NCBI GenBank assembly: GCA_963082975.1
Contig: OY720346.1
Location: forward strand, 24,980,720-25,044,719
Origin: Labia minor
Taxonomy: Eukaryota; Arthropoda; Insecta; Dermaptera; Spongiphoridae
DNA: 64,000 bases
Reading direction: 5' to 3'
Below, piece by piece: positions 46,621-57,831 of this stretch. The stretch's first letter is position 1. The number at the start of each line of letters is the position of its first letter. The position numbers and the translations under genes were made by a program. The notes below the pieces were generated by a model that did not search any database, was not told where the DNA came from, and saw nothing but the letters and a program-made list of their open reading frames with translations.

Positions 46621-46800
46621 TTTTAGAACCAAAAAATTTAAAGTAATAGGAAATTTTTTCGCGGCTCACAGTTTGAAAATCACTGTTATATATCAAACAA
46701 TTGCTTTTTATTTATTTCATTTTAAATATTTAAATTCAGTAAGTAACAGGTATTAGTCTTTCGACGGGTACTAGTACCCGCTCCGCTTAAAATGTGTTAA

Positions 46801-48212
46801 AATCATATTTTTTTGAATTTCAAGCAAAAACACATTTTTAATATTAAAATATATAATGAATGTTTAATATTAAAATATATAATATTAAAAAAGAGATGTT
46901 TTAATATATATCCTATATCATTTTTTAATTTAATTATTTTATTAATGTTATTATTATTTATTTACATTATTAATTTATATTTAGATAAAATTGAGAAATA
47001 AAATGTATTTGAAAATTCTCAAAAATAATTTATTAGGGCATAAAAATTTAACTTCCAAAATTATTAAATAAATTAAATTAAATTATATCTAAGATTATAC
47101 TTTTTATAATCTCATTGATTTTTTATATAATTATTGTTAAGCTATACGTCCAAGCCTATATTTTCTTTAATGCATTTTTTGGCATATTAAATCTCTCAAT
47201 TAACTAGGTACACATTTCATCATAAAAATACAAGTAGTAGATATATCATCATTTACTTTCATTTTGATTAATATTCTATACATGCATTGGTCAACAATGA
47301 TTAAAGAGTGGAGAGAAATCCATGAAATGGATATGAAGGGGAGATAAATTGATGAGATCATAGGTGAAAAGACGTGGTTAAATTCTTAATAAATGACACT
47401 AAAATGAATACAATATCCTTTGAAAGGTAAAAATAACGATAATGAATGAAATTTATTTATTAATATATTCGATGTTTAATAATTATGAAATTTATACTTT
47501 CTAGTAAGATTATTGACTGAAATGGAATATTTTTCAAAGTTTTAATGATCAATTTATTGTTCAATTTTGGTTAAGCTTACATCTTATTATTTTCCATTTT
47601 CTTAATAATATTTATTTATACAATCGACTTGAAAGAAAATCATTTATCATTTTTTTGTATTATTTTATTTTATTGATTAATTTTTAATCCAAAATGATTT
47701 TCATCCATATATTCTTAAATATCTATTGGGCTCACTTTTAGGCTGATAGCCTTTTACAACTATTATTTTATCATTATTATTATTATTATTTATTTATTGT
47801 AGACTCTCTCTCTGGCAGCACCTTTACAGTAACAGTTACTTTAGACATATATTTATTTATTATCACTTTTTTAAAGATATCTGAAATAAAATTGATAGTA
47901 GAATGAGCCAGATTTTTATAAAATCTGTTGTGCCTTTATATCAAATGAATTAAAAATCGATAGAAAAAAGAGAGAGGAATCATAAAGCTTTAATCTTATA
48001 TTTTTTTCATACATTTCAATTAAAATAAAAAAAAAATTACCAAATTGGAATGTTTAAAAATTACATTATGTAGCCAAAAAAAAATTTATATATTGTTATA
48101 GATGAAGATTTATATTAAATTTAAATATTACTAGGAATAAGAAATAAACTGCCAATTATGAAAAATTAGGTTTATTTCTTTGATATTTAAAACATTAAAA
48201 AAAATTAATTTA
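46801..48212. other. AT-rich stretch, nothing firmly identified
   Basis: No supported feature. Confidence 0.45.
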
Positions 48213-48275
48213 AAAATAAACCTCCGACTTTTGTGTACCCTTTCTCTAAATTCCCTTGCCACGTTCAGAGGTTGA
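48213..48275 (-). repeat. repeat E, short internally deleted copy
   Basis: AACCTCCGACTTTTGTGTACCC and AAATTCCCTTGCCACG correspond to the two ends of the copy at 39980-40205, with the body deleted. Confidence 0.45.
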
Positions 48276-50061
48276 ACGAGGATGAGAGACAAGCGTATTA
48301 AAAAATATCATTTTTATATTCATTTTTATTTATTTCTCTTTTTATTTATCTAATTCATAAAATAATTTTGAAATTTAATATTTTAAGGTATATTCTAGTA
48401 TTTTTTAATACTCAGATGATATTTTTCCTCCTTTTTCTTAAGTAAATTGCAGGAGGAATTTATAGTAACATGATTCACTTTAGAATTTATAGAATAATTA
48501 TATTTTCAAATTAGCTCAAAACAATTTTTTTAAATGAAATAATTTTCTTGTAATATCAAAATGAATATATATATATACCTATATATATATATATATTTAG
48601 AGAGAGAGAGAGAGAGATGAGAGAAAGAAAATATTTTCGAGGTAAATGATCTTGAAAGAATTAAAAAAATGTATAATACATAATTATTATTTATAGTAAA
48701 TAGTATAAACACAGTTTAATAAGAGAGACTTACAATATAATTAAATTTAATATCAAATGTTAAATACATTAAAAAATAATTTTACTCATACAATGAACTT
48801 AAAAACATTTTTTTCATTATCATTTTTTTTAATAAAATTTATATATTTTTTATTTTTAAATCACAATTAAATTAAATTTCATTAATTCATTATGAATTTA
48901 TTATTTTAAAAGAGTTTTAAATAGTAGTCCATAATTAAATAATAAATTAATATTTATCTTTATAATACAATTTTAATAAATTAACTTAGAAATAATCAAG
49001 TTCAAGTAAAATTCATTAACCTTGAATAATAATATTTACTTACAATATTCAAATCGTTAACTCAATGAATATTATATATATAAAACCTAATAAGGAGTTG
49101 ATTATTTATTAAATGGATAGATTTTGTATAAATATATAGAAAACATTTTATTTCTCAATAAGGCATTAATTTGTAGATATGATTTTTTTATTTTTAATTT
49201 TTTTTATAAAATTTATTTATTAAATTCTTTTAAATGCCGAGGCAAAACTATTCTGAGAATCTATCAACACATATAACTAAATTTTGAAAATACTTAGGAT
49301 TTTTGTTTTTTAATTTTTAACTTGGTAAACTTATCTTGTTATTTACAAGCTATCGGAAATACCTTAAATAAAAATATTTTAAAATAAAATTAACAAAATA
49401 TGAATAATGAAAATCATTTTTCAATTATATATTTATATAAGTATATTCATATAACCTATATATGAAATAAATAGAAATAGAATTTCTATAAAATAAATGA
49501 ATATTTAAAGTTCATGAATTTTTTCCTCTTTTTTTTTCTATTATTTCATTATAATTTAAATTTGAAATGCTCATTTTCTGCATTAAATTTAAATACGATT
49601 ATTTTTTTACTACATAAACTAATTTCCCTTTAATATTTATCTTTGCTATATTACCATTTTAAATAAATATTTCGCAATTCAAAAGTTCAACAGAGACTTT
49701 AAATCAACATAAGCTAACCTGAAATGGCTAATTTACTCAAATATCAACATTGAAAGTTTCTGTATTTTTTTCCATTCTTATCATTATTAATAATTTAAAT
49801 TTTCATATTCAATAAAATATATAATTAATTCAATAAATATCATTACATGTTAATAGGTATTTGTATGTTCTTTTAATTATATATATGAGATGACTAAATG
49901 ACTGGGATAACATTTAGGAGAGAGGGTTCAAAATTTGTCTAAAGTTTCAAGAATAATACTGTTTTCTTTTATTAAATATAATATTTAATAGGCTTTGAAA
50001 CGTTGGGACTCAAATCTCAAAATTAAACGTGAAAATAACTCCGAAGTAATTTTTCATAATA
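48276..50061. other. AT-rich stretch with compound microsatellite
   Basis: (AT)n followed by (AG)n is at 48565-48617. Nothing else can be supported. Confidence 0.45.
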
Positions 50062-50325
50062 TCTTATATATAAAATTCTCGTGTCACAAAACTTTGAAAA
50101 AATACTCCTCCGAAACGGCTGAACCGATTCTTATGAAATTTTTTATGTATATTCAGTAGGTCTCAGGGCATGTCAAACTTCCTTTATAAAACCGCTAATT
50201 GGTAAGGTGAGTCCAGGGGGTGGAATTTAAATAAAATTAGTTTATTTACAATGCTAGAGGCGCTGGTGGCGATAATTTGACATGTATATAAATTCTTATA
50301 GGGGACTTGCAAACAATACTGCTTC

Positions 50326-50391
50326 ATGGGTGAACCGTCTAAGGCGTTATCTTATGACTTTGCACTCTCAGTTCGAAACTCGCAAAGGCAC
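50326..50391 (+). ncRNA. tRNA-like segment (pol III A and B boxes)
   Basis: TGGGTGAACCGTCTAAGGCG resembles the D-arm/A-box of leucine-type tRNAs, and 40 bp later TCAGTTCGAAACTC resembles the T-arm/B-box. The acceptor arms do not pair, so it is a pseudo-tRNA or SINE head carried by the Helitron. Confidence 0.45.
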
Positions 50392-50453
50392 ATTTTTTTT
50401 TAAGTATTATATATTTTTTTTACAAATTTATTAATTTTTATTATTTTAATATT

Positions 50454-50642
50454 TTATTAAATTATTTTATTTTATTAAATTAAATTTTAGTTTATTAAAT
50501 TAAATTTTATTTTATTAAATTAAATTTTAGTTTATTAAATTAAATTTTATTTTATTAAATTAAATTTTAGTTTATTAAATTAAATTTTATTTTATTAAAT
50601 TAAATTTTAGTTTATTAAATTAAATTTTATTTTATTAAATTA
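50454..50642. repeat. tandem array of 20-bp AT-rich units
   Basis: About nine copies of TTTATTAAATTAAATTTTA plus G or T. Units ending G alternate with units ending T, so the true higher-order period is about 40 bp. It lies inside the Helitron. Confidence 0.9.
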
Positions 50643-50814
50643 ATAATTATGTCAATTAATTTTTTCTGCATAAATAAACATATATAAAAAACTATAGAGA
50701 TGGGACAGGGTAGGAGTTAGATGGTTATAGCTCAGAATAGGGACACTCGGGGGGTACAGGGGGCGGAGCCCCCGTCTAGGTGTGGAGAGCGCCGAAGGCG
50801 CTCGGAGCAGCTAG

Positions 50815-50846
<32 letters not shown>

Positions 50847-52207
50847 ACATAGAGATCATGCGATTTTTCCTTTCCTAATTTTCACCAAAATACAAATTTG
50901 TACAAATATTTTGAAAACAATTTTATTTGCCTATTTAATTTATCTTATTATACATTAAAAAATTATTTTCGAAATTTCATTCAACAAGAATAAAAGAAAA
51001 AGAAAATTTCCATACAGTACACTATGTTAAATATTTCTTCCTTTCAGACCATCATTCCCGCTTATCGTTATATTGAAGTATAATATTATATTACGTGCTA
51101 AACATCTTGGTTAAACTATCAATTTTGATTTACCTCAATCCTATGATTACGAGACAAACGGTATAATAATAAAAGACCTTAAAAAGAGTATCGTCTAATC
51201 GTAATAATAACTGTATTGGGAAAGCGTAAATTCTTCGATTAGTTCTCTCTCACAATTATCCTAGATAGGGGAAATAAAAAAAAAATTAAGGATAGATTCG
51301 GAATTGGAATTCTCCCATGGAGACCACCCAGCTATAAATATATATATAAACAAAATTTTGAATATAAATTCAACCAAGAACAATAAGAACAATAATTGAT
51401 GTTTTTAATTTACATTATTAAAAAGTTTTCTGTTGCAAATAAATAAGTTTATTTAAACTATTTGAAGTTTATCTAAACTTATCTGATATTGGACCATTAA
51501 AATAAAAGATGTTTGCATATATTACAGGCGTTTTGGAATAATTGTTTAACTTTAATTAAAAAAAAATAAAAACAAATACAATTTTATCATTAAAAAAACG
51601 ATAGATAAATTGGTGATTAATAGTGTGGTATGCCATCAATGTAAGAAATCAAATTAATGGTATTTCGTCTGCCTTGAAAAGCCTGATCCGATGTTCCAAG
51701 GACGGACGACTGCATTTCCAATAAGCAACTAGGACGATTTTCCTTGGAAATTGCTCATTCTTTCACGCAAGCGACATACTGTCTGTCTCAGTCGAGGTAG
51801 TGTCGAGGATTCCGTCTCCATCAATCTCATGTCATTTCCAGCATCTGTTGTTTGTCTGTCAGCTCTAGTTTTTTCTAATGTTCCCTTCTCCACCTAAATG
51901 CTTTACTCTCTCTAAATGTATATCCGGACTTTAATATGTTCCAACATACATGCATTTTACTAAAATAAATAAATGGGTACTTAACAAAACAGCTATTAAA
52001 TTATTTTTTAATTGATCAAATAAATATCTTTATGTAAATAATAATTTAGCACTAATTTTACTTCTAATCTATAAATTTATTTATTTATTCTCTTCTAAAT
52101 AATATATACTCGTATGTATTTCAAAATACTATTTTGACTATTTTGATTTTAGCCTTTTGTAATCATTTATTAGAATTTTTACAAAAAAAAAAACTCCTGT
52201 CTAGATA
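50815..52207. other. AT-rich flank and one GC-richer island
   Basis: A (TA)n tract follows the Helitron at 50815-50842. The island at 51655-51900 contains CAGTCGAGGTAG and several CTGTCTGT words; no extended frame or known motif is visible. It may be regulatory or a UTR. Confidence 0.3.
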
Positions 52208-52686
52208 TACGAGGGTGGTCTGTAAAGTTTCCGACCTGACCAAGAAAATCGATGTTTTTAAATTTTGTTTTTGCTATATTTTTCAACATAATCTCCATCA
52301 ACACTGATACATTTCTCATAACGGTGTTCTAATTAATTTAATTAATTAATAAATTATTTAATTAATTAATTAATTTTGATTTAATTTAATTTAAGTCTCA
52401 TCAACAGTTATGAATCGACGCAAAAATTCGTTTGGATTACGCCTACAGCCCCAAATTGTCGTTAGAAATGGTTTTTCGAAGCAATTTTTGGTCTAACATT
52501 AGGAAATGCGGCACCCACGTTGCACATAGCTTTCCATATTCAAATGGTTTTGCAAAATATTTCGCACACTTTCAGCTGACATCGTACAGGTCTCAATTAT
52601 CTTGAATTTTGAAAAATAAAACAAAAAAAAATTGAAAAACATCGTTTTTCTTGGTCAGGTCGGAAACTTTTCACCCCACCCTCGTA
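52208..52686 (-). mobile_element. mariner deletion derivative (family D)
   Basis: Long inverted termini: left TACGAGGGTGGTCTGTAAAG, right (reverse strand) TACGAGGGTGGGGTGAAAAG, both continuing TTTCCGACCTGACCAAG. TA borders the element. On the minus strand it keeps parts of the transposase: KLCATWVPHFLMLDQK, then in another frame RRNPNEFLRRFITVDET with the first catalytic Asp, and finally LEHRYEKCISVDGDYVEK at the C-terminus. The middle with the other two Asp residues is deleted and replaced by a TTAATTAA run. Confidence 0.85.
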
Positions 52687-53452
52687 TACATATATGTATA
52701 TATTATATATAATATTTTTATATTTGATTTTTCAAAAAATACTTTTATTTTATTTCAGATTATATATTATTATTTATTATTATATGGTAAATATCTAATA
52801 ATATTAATATCTATTATTACTTAATAAAACGAGTTATTACTATTATCCGCACCTTTCAACAACCGAAGGTTTGTATGTCTATTATTAAATTTTAAAATAT
52901 TTTAATTTATTCATTTTACAATCATTTTATTTAACTGATGGTGAGTGGGTGAAATTTATATTCATACTGAAGAGTCATTTTTTTGGACATTATTATGTAT
53001 TTTTATTTAATTCTAAAAAAAAGTATTCTTTATAAATATTATATTGTATGTGTATTTGTTATTTTTTTTTAAATTGTGCAAAATAATTTTAAAGGATACA
53101 CATTTGATGTATTTATATATTGAAGGGAAAGGAAATTAATTAATAATTAACTAATCATGTTAAGTGACTAAAAATAGTTATTTCTAGAAAACAAAACGAT
53201 GTAATTGAAAATTATAAATAAATAATCATAAAAATCGATATTCTATGAATAAAGGTATCCCTTACTAATTTGCTTTCGTAAAATTCAAATATTATTAAAT
53301 TTAAATATGATTTTAAGACAAATTAATGAATTAATTTCGATAAACATTTTTAAAAGATATTGGAATTTAAAATTAGGCTCATTTCAACAAAAATAGATAT
53401 TTTTATTTCATTTTATTTTTTTTTTCTATTTTTTAACATATTGCTATTGTTT
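52687..53452. other. AT-rich spacer
   Basis: No supported feature. Confidence 0.45.
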
Positions 53453-53915
53453 TTACTTTCTCGCATACTTCATATAAGGGAAGTATTGGAATCGTCAAAA
53501 ATTTCGACTTCGAGATTTCGATAGATCTTGACGTTTTAGACCTCCCTGAGTCGGAAAATAGCATTTTTCGAATTATGTCTGTGTGTGTGTATGTATGGAT
53601 GTATGGATGTATGTAATGTTTGTCTATGAGCAAATTTACTCAGAAACTAATCAAGCTAGGACTTCGAAATTTGGTACACCGATATTATTCACAGTTTGTA
53701 GATTTCTCTCAAAATTTCGTCAAATCGGTTAACCGGAAGTGGTACTTTACCTACACTGGTTGCGTTTACCTTTCAAGTAAAGTACCAGTTTGCTTCGAGA
53801 TATTTGCTTCATATTTTGTATATAGATTTAAAAATATGAAAAAAAATTCAGATACCAAATTTCATCATGATCTGACAACCGGAAGTGCCATTTTACCTAT
53901 ACAAGTAGCGTTAGG
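53453..53915 (+). repeat. dispersed repeat family C, longer copy
   Basis: It shares its first ~190 bp with 20578-20752. It then continues with a GTATGGAT tandem stretch and two similar modules containing AACCGGAAGT (near 53730 and 53878), each preceded by an AAATTT-type word and followed by a TTTACCTA word. This modular build resembles Helentron-type elements. Frames on both strands here (53433-53633 and 53620-53937) have no domain and are judged non-coding. Confidence 0.6.
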
Positions 53916-54099
53916 TGTAAATTATAAATATATATAATAGTGTTAAACCATTTTACTTTATAATTTAAATTAATTAGTTTGTTTATTTTTATTGTACTAT
54001 ATATATATTGAATTTGAATTTAGTGATAGAAATTTATAGTCATTTTAGAAATAGACAATTTTGTAAGGAGCAGGATATCTATAGAGATTCTCTCGATGT
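53916..54099. other. AT-rich spacer
   Basis: No supported feature. Confidence 0.4.
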
Positions 54100-54245
54100 A
54101 ATGGATTTCGTTAGCTTATCGCTTGATTCAGCACGTCTCGGATGCAATGGACCCGCAAGGTGCAGGGTCCCTTCATTAGGAGCCGTTGCCATGACAACTC
54201 GAGAGAGCATAAAGGGCCGCGGTTGCCACGCCAACCCGATTTAAT
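54100..54245 (+). promoter_or_regulatory. GC-rich island with two X-box-like motifs
   Basis: GTTGCCATGACAAC (54185-54198) and GTTGCCACGCCAAC (54222-54235) both approach the RFX X-box palindrome GTTGCCATGGCAAC, with one and two mismatches respectively, 37 bp apart. The island also holds the complementary words GGACCCGC and CAGGGTCC. RFX factors drive cilia-related genes in animals. No downstream ciliary gene is visible, so a role as promoter or enhancer is inference. The overlapping frame is not believed to be coding. Confidence 0.4.
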
Positions 54246-55364
54246 TTTATACATCACAAGTGAGAACAACGGAAAATGTGGCGTTTTCGTTCTAAAATGA
54301 TCCCATAAAAAAATAACGTTATCTTTCCGAAAAGGATAACGATATTGAATTTAGGCAATTCATAAGATCTAAACGTTTTAAGTAAAATATTAATTCTTCA
54401 TCTTTGGAAAACGTTTCTTTTTATAAGTGTACTGATGAAAGATTAATGACATTTGTTGATCACTTCCTCTTCACGATTCTTTTATCTAAAATACCTACTA
54501 TTAATAAATTTTATTTTAGGATTTGTTGAAACGATCAAAATTTATGTAATCTGTCTGAAATCTAAAATGTAAAAAATTGTAATTATAAATTTATTTCATT
54601 TTAGATATATTCCATAATTAAGTAAAGAAATAAATTAATTAATTAAAATTAATACAACATCTTATTTCATTTTATAATAAAAAATAAATGAATATAATTA
54701 ATAGTTAAATAAAATAATAGAAAATAAATACTAACATGATGATTCAGAAATTTATTCATTTGTATTCTAAAGTGTTTTTTTTTTAAATTTTGATAAATTT
54801 TAATGACACTTTATAAAATTATATATTATAACATCAAGAAAAAATAAAGTTAGAACTTTAAAATATGCATTTTTCTCTACATAAAGACGATTCTTTACAA
54901 GCCTTGAGGGGAAAAAAGTTTTGTCCAATTCAAAAGTGAAATTGACAAACCCCGTGTAAGAATAATATTTAATTTCCTTCTTAGTTTTTCCCTTCCGTGT
55001 TATTTTTAAACCCCAACTGAAATATTATACGCTTTTGGGGGAAAAAAATATATTTCCTAACGAGGTAATTGGCTTCCTGACTTACAAATTAAATAAATAT
55101 ACATCACCATGACCCTAAGTAACAATCTCCTGCTTACTAATTGATATACATCTATATAGATGTATATATTATAAGAAGTGTTTTATTCTCTTTTTGTTAA
55201 ACATTTCCATAAGGCTTTTTATGGTCCTAAATACTTTTCTCATTTCTTAAACCTAAATTCTAAGCTTTTTGTATTTATACTTATATTCTAAGTTACTATT
55301 AAATTTTTTTTTATATAAAATAGATGTATGAAAAAATAATAAAAGATACTTAATAAAAAAATAA
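54246..55364. other. AT-rich stretch, nothing firmly identified
   Basis: No supported feature. Confidence 0.45.
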
Positions 55365-55988
55365 GTTGACCTGTGGCCAGGTCCGAACCGACCGACGGTT
55401 TGAAGTAAATTAATTTCCAGCTACAGAAACAATTTCAAATAATTTTAATATAACTATTAATTTAATAAAAAAACAGATATGGATATAACATAAATATTTT
55501 TAATTTTATTTTATTTATAATATATATGTAAGACCAGGCTGTGACGTCATGAATGGCTGGATGACGTCATATAATTTTAAATCAAGAAAAAACTAATAAA
55601 TATGATTTTTCTCGAGGATAAAACCAATACAAAGTGCATGATTCGTGGTGATATGTAAAAAATCTCCTTATGTGAAATTTTGTGTGAAAATAACCCTTCC
55701 CTTCCTATCGTCGATCGCTAATACTACCACTTCCGGTTTCCGGATTTGCACCAAAAGTTGATCAATTCATCCCACTGATGCATTAAGTAAATATTCCAAA
55801 TTTCATCAAAATCCGTTCAGCCGTTCAGGCTGTACACATCTATACGGACAGACTGACGGACAGACATCATGCTAAAAATACTTTTTTCTGTTAAGAAAAT
55901 GCATGATTAGTGGAGATATGTAAAAATCTCCACATGTGAAATTTGGTGTGAAAACAATACCTCCCTTACTATCGTCGGTCGGTAAAAA
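55365..55988 (-). mobile_element. Helentron-like element, copy 4
   Basis: The left side reads GTTGACCTGTGGCCAGGTCC then ACCGACCGACGG; the right side ends TCGTCGGTCGGTAAAAA. It is the best preserved minus-strand copy. Paired TGACGTCA octamers are at 55542-55549 and 55562-55569. It lacks the Helitron-like GCCGGC block of copy 1. Confidence 0.85.
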
Positions 55989-56267
55989 TTTTGGGAAAAG
56001 ACAATGACAATTGTATATTTAAAATTCAATCAGACTTCCCTCCCTCCTCTTACACTATATTTCATTAAAACTTGTTAAAATTGAACAGAAAAAATCAAAT
56101 AAATTTATTTAGATTTCTGTAGTTACTTATTCATTTCCATGAGAGAAAAAATTCAGAAAAATCAGATTCACCAAGTCTTTTCTATTATCTATAGATAAAA
56201 TATTACTTTTCTGTTTAAATAAAATATAAAGATAAGTGAAAGAACATTCAAAGTAAATAATGAAAAT
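55989..56267. other. AT-rich spacer
   Basis: No supported feature. Confidence 0.45.
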
Positions 56268-56803
56268 ATGAGAGTAGGTTAATAAGTCCGTGACTTTTTT
56301 TTATATGAAACACAGGTTTGTGGATAAAAAATTATTTTATTTTTCGACGTAGTCTCCTTTGAGTTCTATACACTTCGTCCAACGTTTTTCCAATTTTTTT
56401 ATCCCTTTCAAATAATAAGATTTGTCAATGACTTCAAAATAAATTTGTTTGTGAGTTGATTTTATCTTTGGAGTCAAATCTCTTTCCGCCAAGCCATTTT
56501 TTCAGGTTTGGAAACAAGAAATAGTCACTCGGAACTAAATCCGGAGAATAGAGCGGATAAGGATTAAATTCGTATCCCAATTTATGGGTTTTCATGGAAA
56601 TTCACTTTTTTCCATTTTCTTCTCAAATCAGTAGTATCATCGGTCTGCTATTAATGAATGTCAAACAAAAACTTAAAGACCCAGCTGGTTCAAATTTTGA
56701 CATGAGTCAGCTGATAGTTGCCTTCTGACAGGACCAGAGTTGCTATTTCATTTAAGACACTGGAAATTCAAAAAGTCACGGACATATTGACCTCTCCTCG
56801 TTT
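56268..56803 (-). mobile_element. mariner deletion derivative (family A)
   Basis: Left terminus GAGTAGGTTAATAAGTCCGT and right (reverse strand) GAGAGGTCAATATGTCCGTG share GTCCGTGACTTTTT. On the minus strand the C-terminal third of the transposase is readable. A Phe-Leu-Phe-Pro box is followed by LKKWLGGKRFDSK and then, near the left end, LEKRWTKCIELKGDYVEK. The DNA-binding part and first catalytic residues are absent. A truncated relative is at 1385-1736. Confidence 0.85.
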
Positions 56804-57350
56804 AAAAAAAACTTTTTTTGCAAATTTGCTATACCATTAACATTTTGTTGTTTTTAATAAAAATATTTTCAAATCAGCAAGAAAATGTTTATATTATTGA
56901 TATTTGTTTTTGATTAACAAGTTTTTGGCAACTGTTTTTGTGTGCAAACTTACGTCACACCTAGTTTTTGATCATATAACGTCTGTTCATATTGAAGTAA
57001 TGTAAATTAATTTAATAATTTTATAGTAATTATTATATTTTTTTGATAAATGCTCTTAAAAAAGTAGAGTAATCTATGTTATTTTAGCTTGCAATCGTTT
57101 CATTCACAAAAGAGAATTTAATAAAAAATCAAATACTTTAAATATTTTTATGAGATTCAGTCTCTCAACCATTAAAAAATTTCGAATTTGTGAAATTTCA
57201 TACAAAACTTCTTCACTCTGTTATAAAGATAAGAAATAATTTAGGAATGTAAAATTCTATACGCGAAATAGATAATGTTATCAGTAATAACATACAATAT
57301 ATAAACAAAAGTCGAGTGTTATTAAAACAAAATATAACAATACATTAACA
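56804..57350. other. AT-rich spacer
   Basis: No supported feature. Confidence 0.45.
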
Positions 57351-57358
57351 CATTAGAA

Positions 57359-57823
57359 CAGAGGTTCTTAAACTGTGGTCCGCGGACCCCTGGGGGTCCG
57401 CGAAGCCTTTACTGGGGGTCCGCAAAGCCATCGTACAGGTGCACGAGAAAATGATGAGTCGGTTAAAACTTTATTTAATATAAAAGAAGCGATGGCATGG
57501 CTTTGTGAGGAAACAGAGATCAAATACCCAAATTCAACGAAATGTGCAAGAAAACTATTGCTACCGTTTCCATCTTAATATTTAACAGAATTTTCTTTCT
57601 TCAATATTATAATTTCTAATAAAATGTGTTCTACAATATGCAAAAAAATCGTTATTCACCAATCACTGTTAGAAATATTCATCATATATCCTTGTTCTTA
57701 TGAGATCGTAAGCCAGAAATTAACTAATAAAATGACGTAAAGTACCTAAAGTTGGAATGGGGTCCGTCAAAATAAATTTTTTCAAGTGGGGGTCCGCAGA
57801 GTACATAAGATTAAGAACCTCTG
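57359..57823 (+). mobile_element. 465-bp hAT derivative
   Basis: The left end CAGAGGTTCTTAAACTGTGG and the right end (reverse strand) CAGAGGTTCTTAATCTTATG form inverted repeats. A perfect 8-bp duplication CATTAGAA lies at 57351-57358 and 57824-57831. GGGGGTCCGC occurs three times subterminally. A short transposase remnant lies inside. Confidence 0.9.
57492..57576 (+). pseudogene. hAT transposase remnant
   Basis: The frame reads EIKYPNSTKCARKLLLPFPS and then stops. In ZBED/hAT transposases a similar Tyr-Pro…LLPFP-(T/S) box immediately precedes the dimerisation domain. The following ~100 bp retain only faint similarity. The upstream part of the 67-codon frame comes from the terminal repeat and is not protein-derived. 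Confidence 0.55.
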
Positions 57824-57831
57824 CATTAGAA

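Larger units (their letters stand above)
45723..46685. mobile_element. hAT derivative with two nested insertions
   Basis: The left end CAGAGGTTCCAAAACTTTTT and right end (reverse strand) CAGTGATTTTCAAACTGTGA are inverted repeats. Flanking 8-mers TTATATAC and TTATATAT agree in seven positions. CGTGGCTCCC and CGCGGCTCAC lie subterminally. Net of insertions it is a short MITE. Confidence 0.8.
44340..46796 (-). mobile_element. piggyBac relic with TTAA target duplication
   Basis: TTAA flanks the element on both sides (44336-44339 and 46797-46800). Terminal repeats read CACTCTTTAAGCGGGCGC on the left and, reverse strand, CACATTTTAAGCGGAGCG on the right. The left part encodes, on the minus strand, the C-terminal cysteine-rich domain of a piggyBac transposase (45190-45480). 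Most of the remaining gene has been lost. Two hAT elements (44568-45117 and 45723-46685) have inserted later. Just inside the left end is the hairpin-forming GACCGCG-TAG-CGGGGTC. Confidence 0.85.
50062..50814 (+). mobile_element. non-autonomous Helitron, intact ends
   Basis: It starts TCTTATATATAAAATTCTCG after an A and ends GAGCGCC-GAA-GGCGCTC (50787-50803), a 7-nt spacer and CTAG (50811-50814) before a T. The 5' region has the usual CGAAACGGCTGAACCGATT box. Inside are a tRNA-like segment (50326-50391), an AT-rich tandem array and, at about 50728-50745, VIAQNRD, the remnant of the same LINE tail seen in 31896-33364. It encodes no Rep/helicase, so it would need an autonomous partner. Confidence 0.9.

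Noticed and set aside
45779-46626. Frames across the nested transposons
   Set aside because: They cross element boundaries (hAT, MITE, Helentron-like) and cannot be genes.
50454-50642. CRISPR-like array
   Set aside because: The units are contiguous 20-bp AT-rich tandem repeats without spacers, in an animal Helitron.
53433-53937. Opposed frames in repeat family C
   Set aside because: They lie in a dispersed repeat and have no domain.
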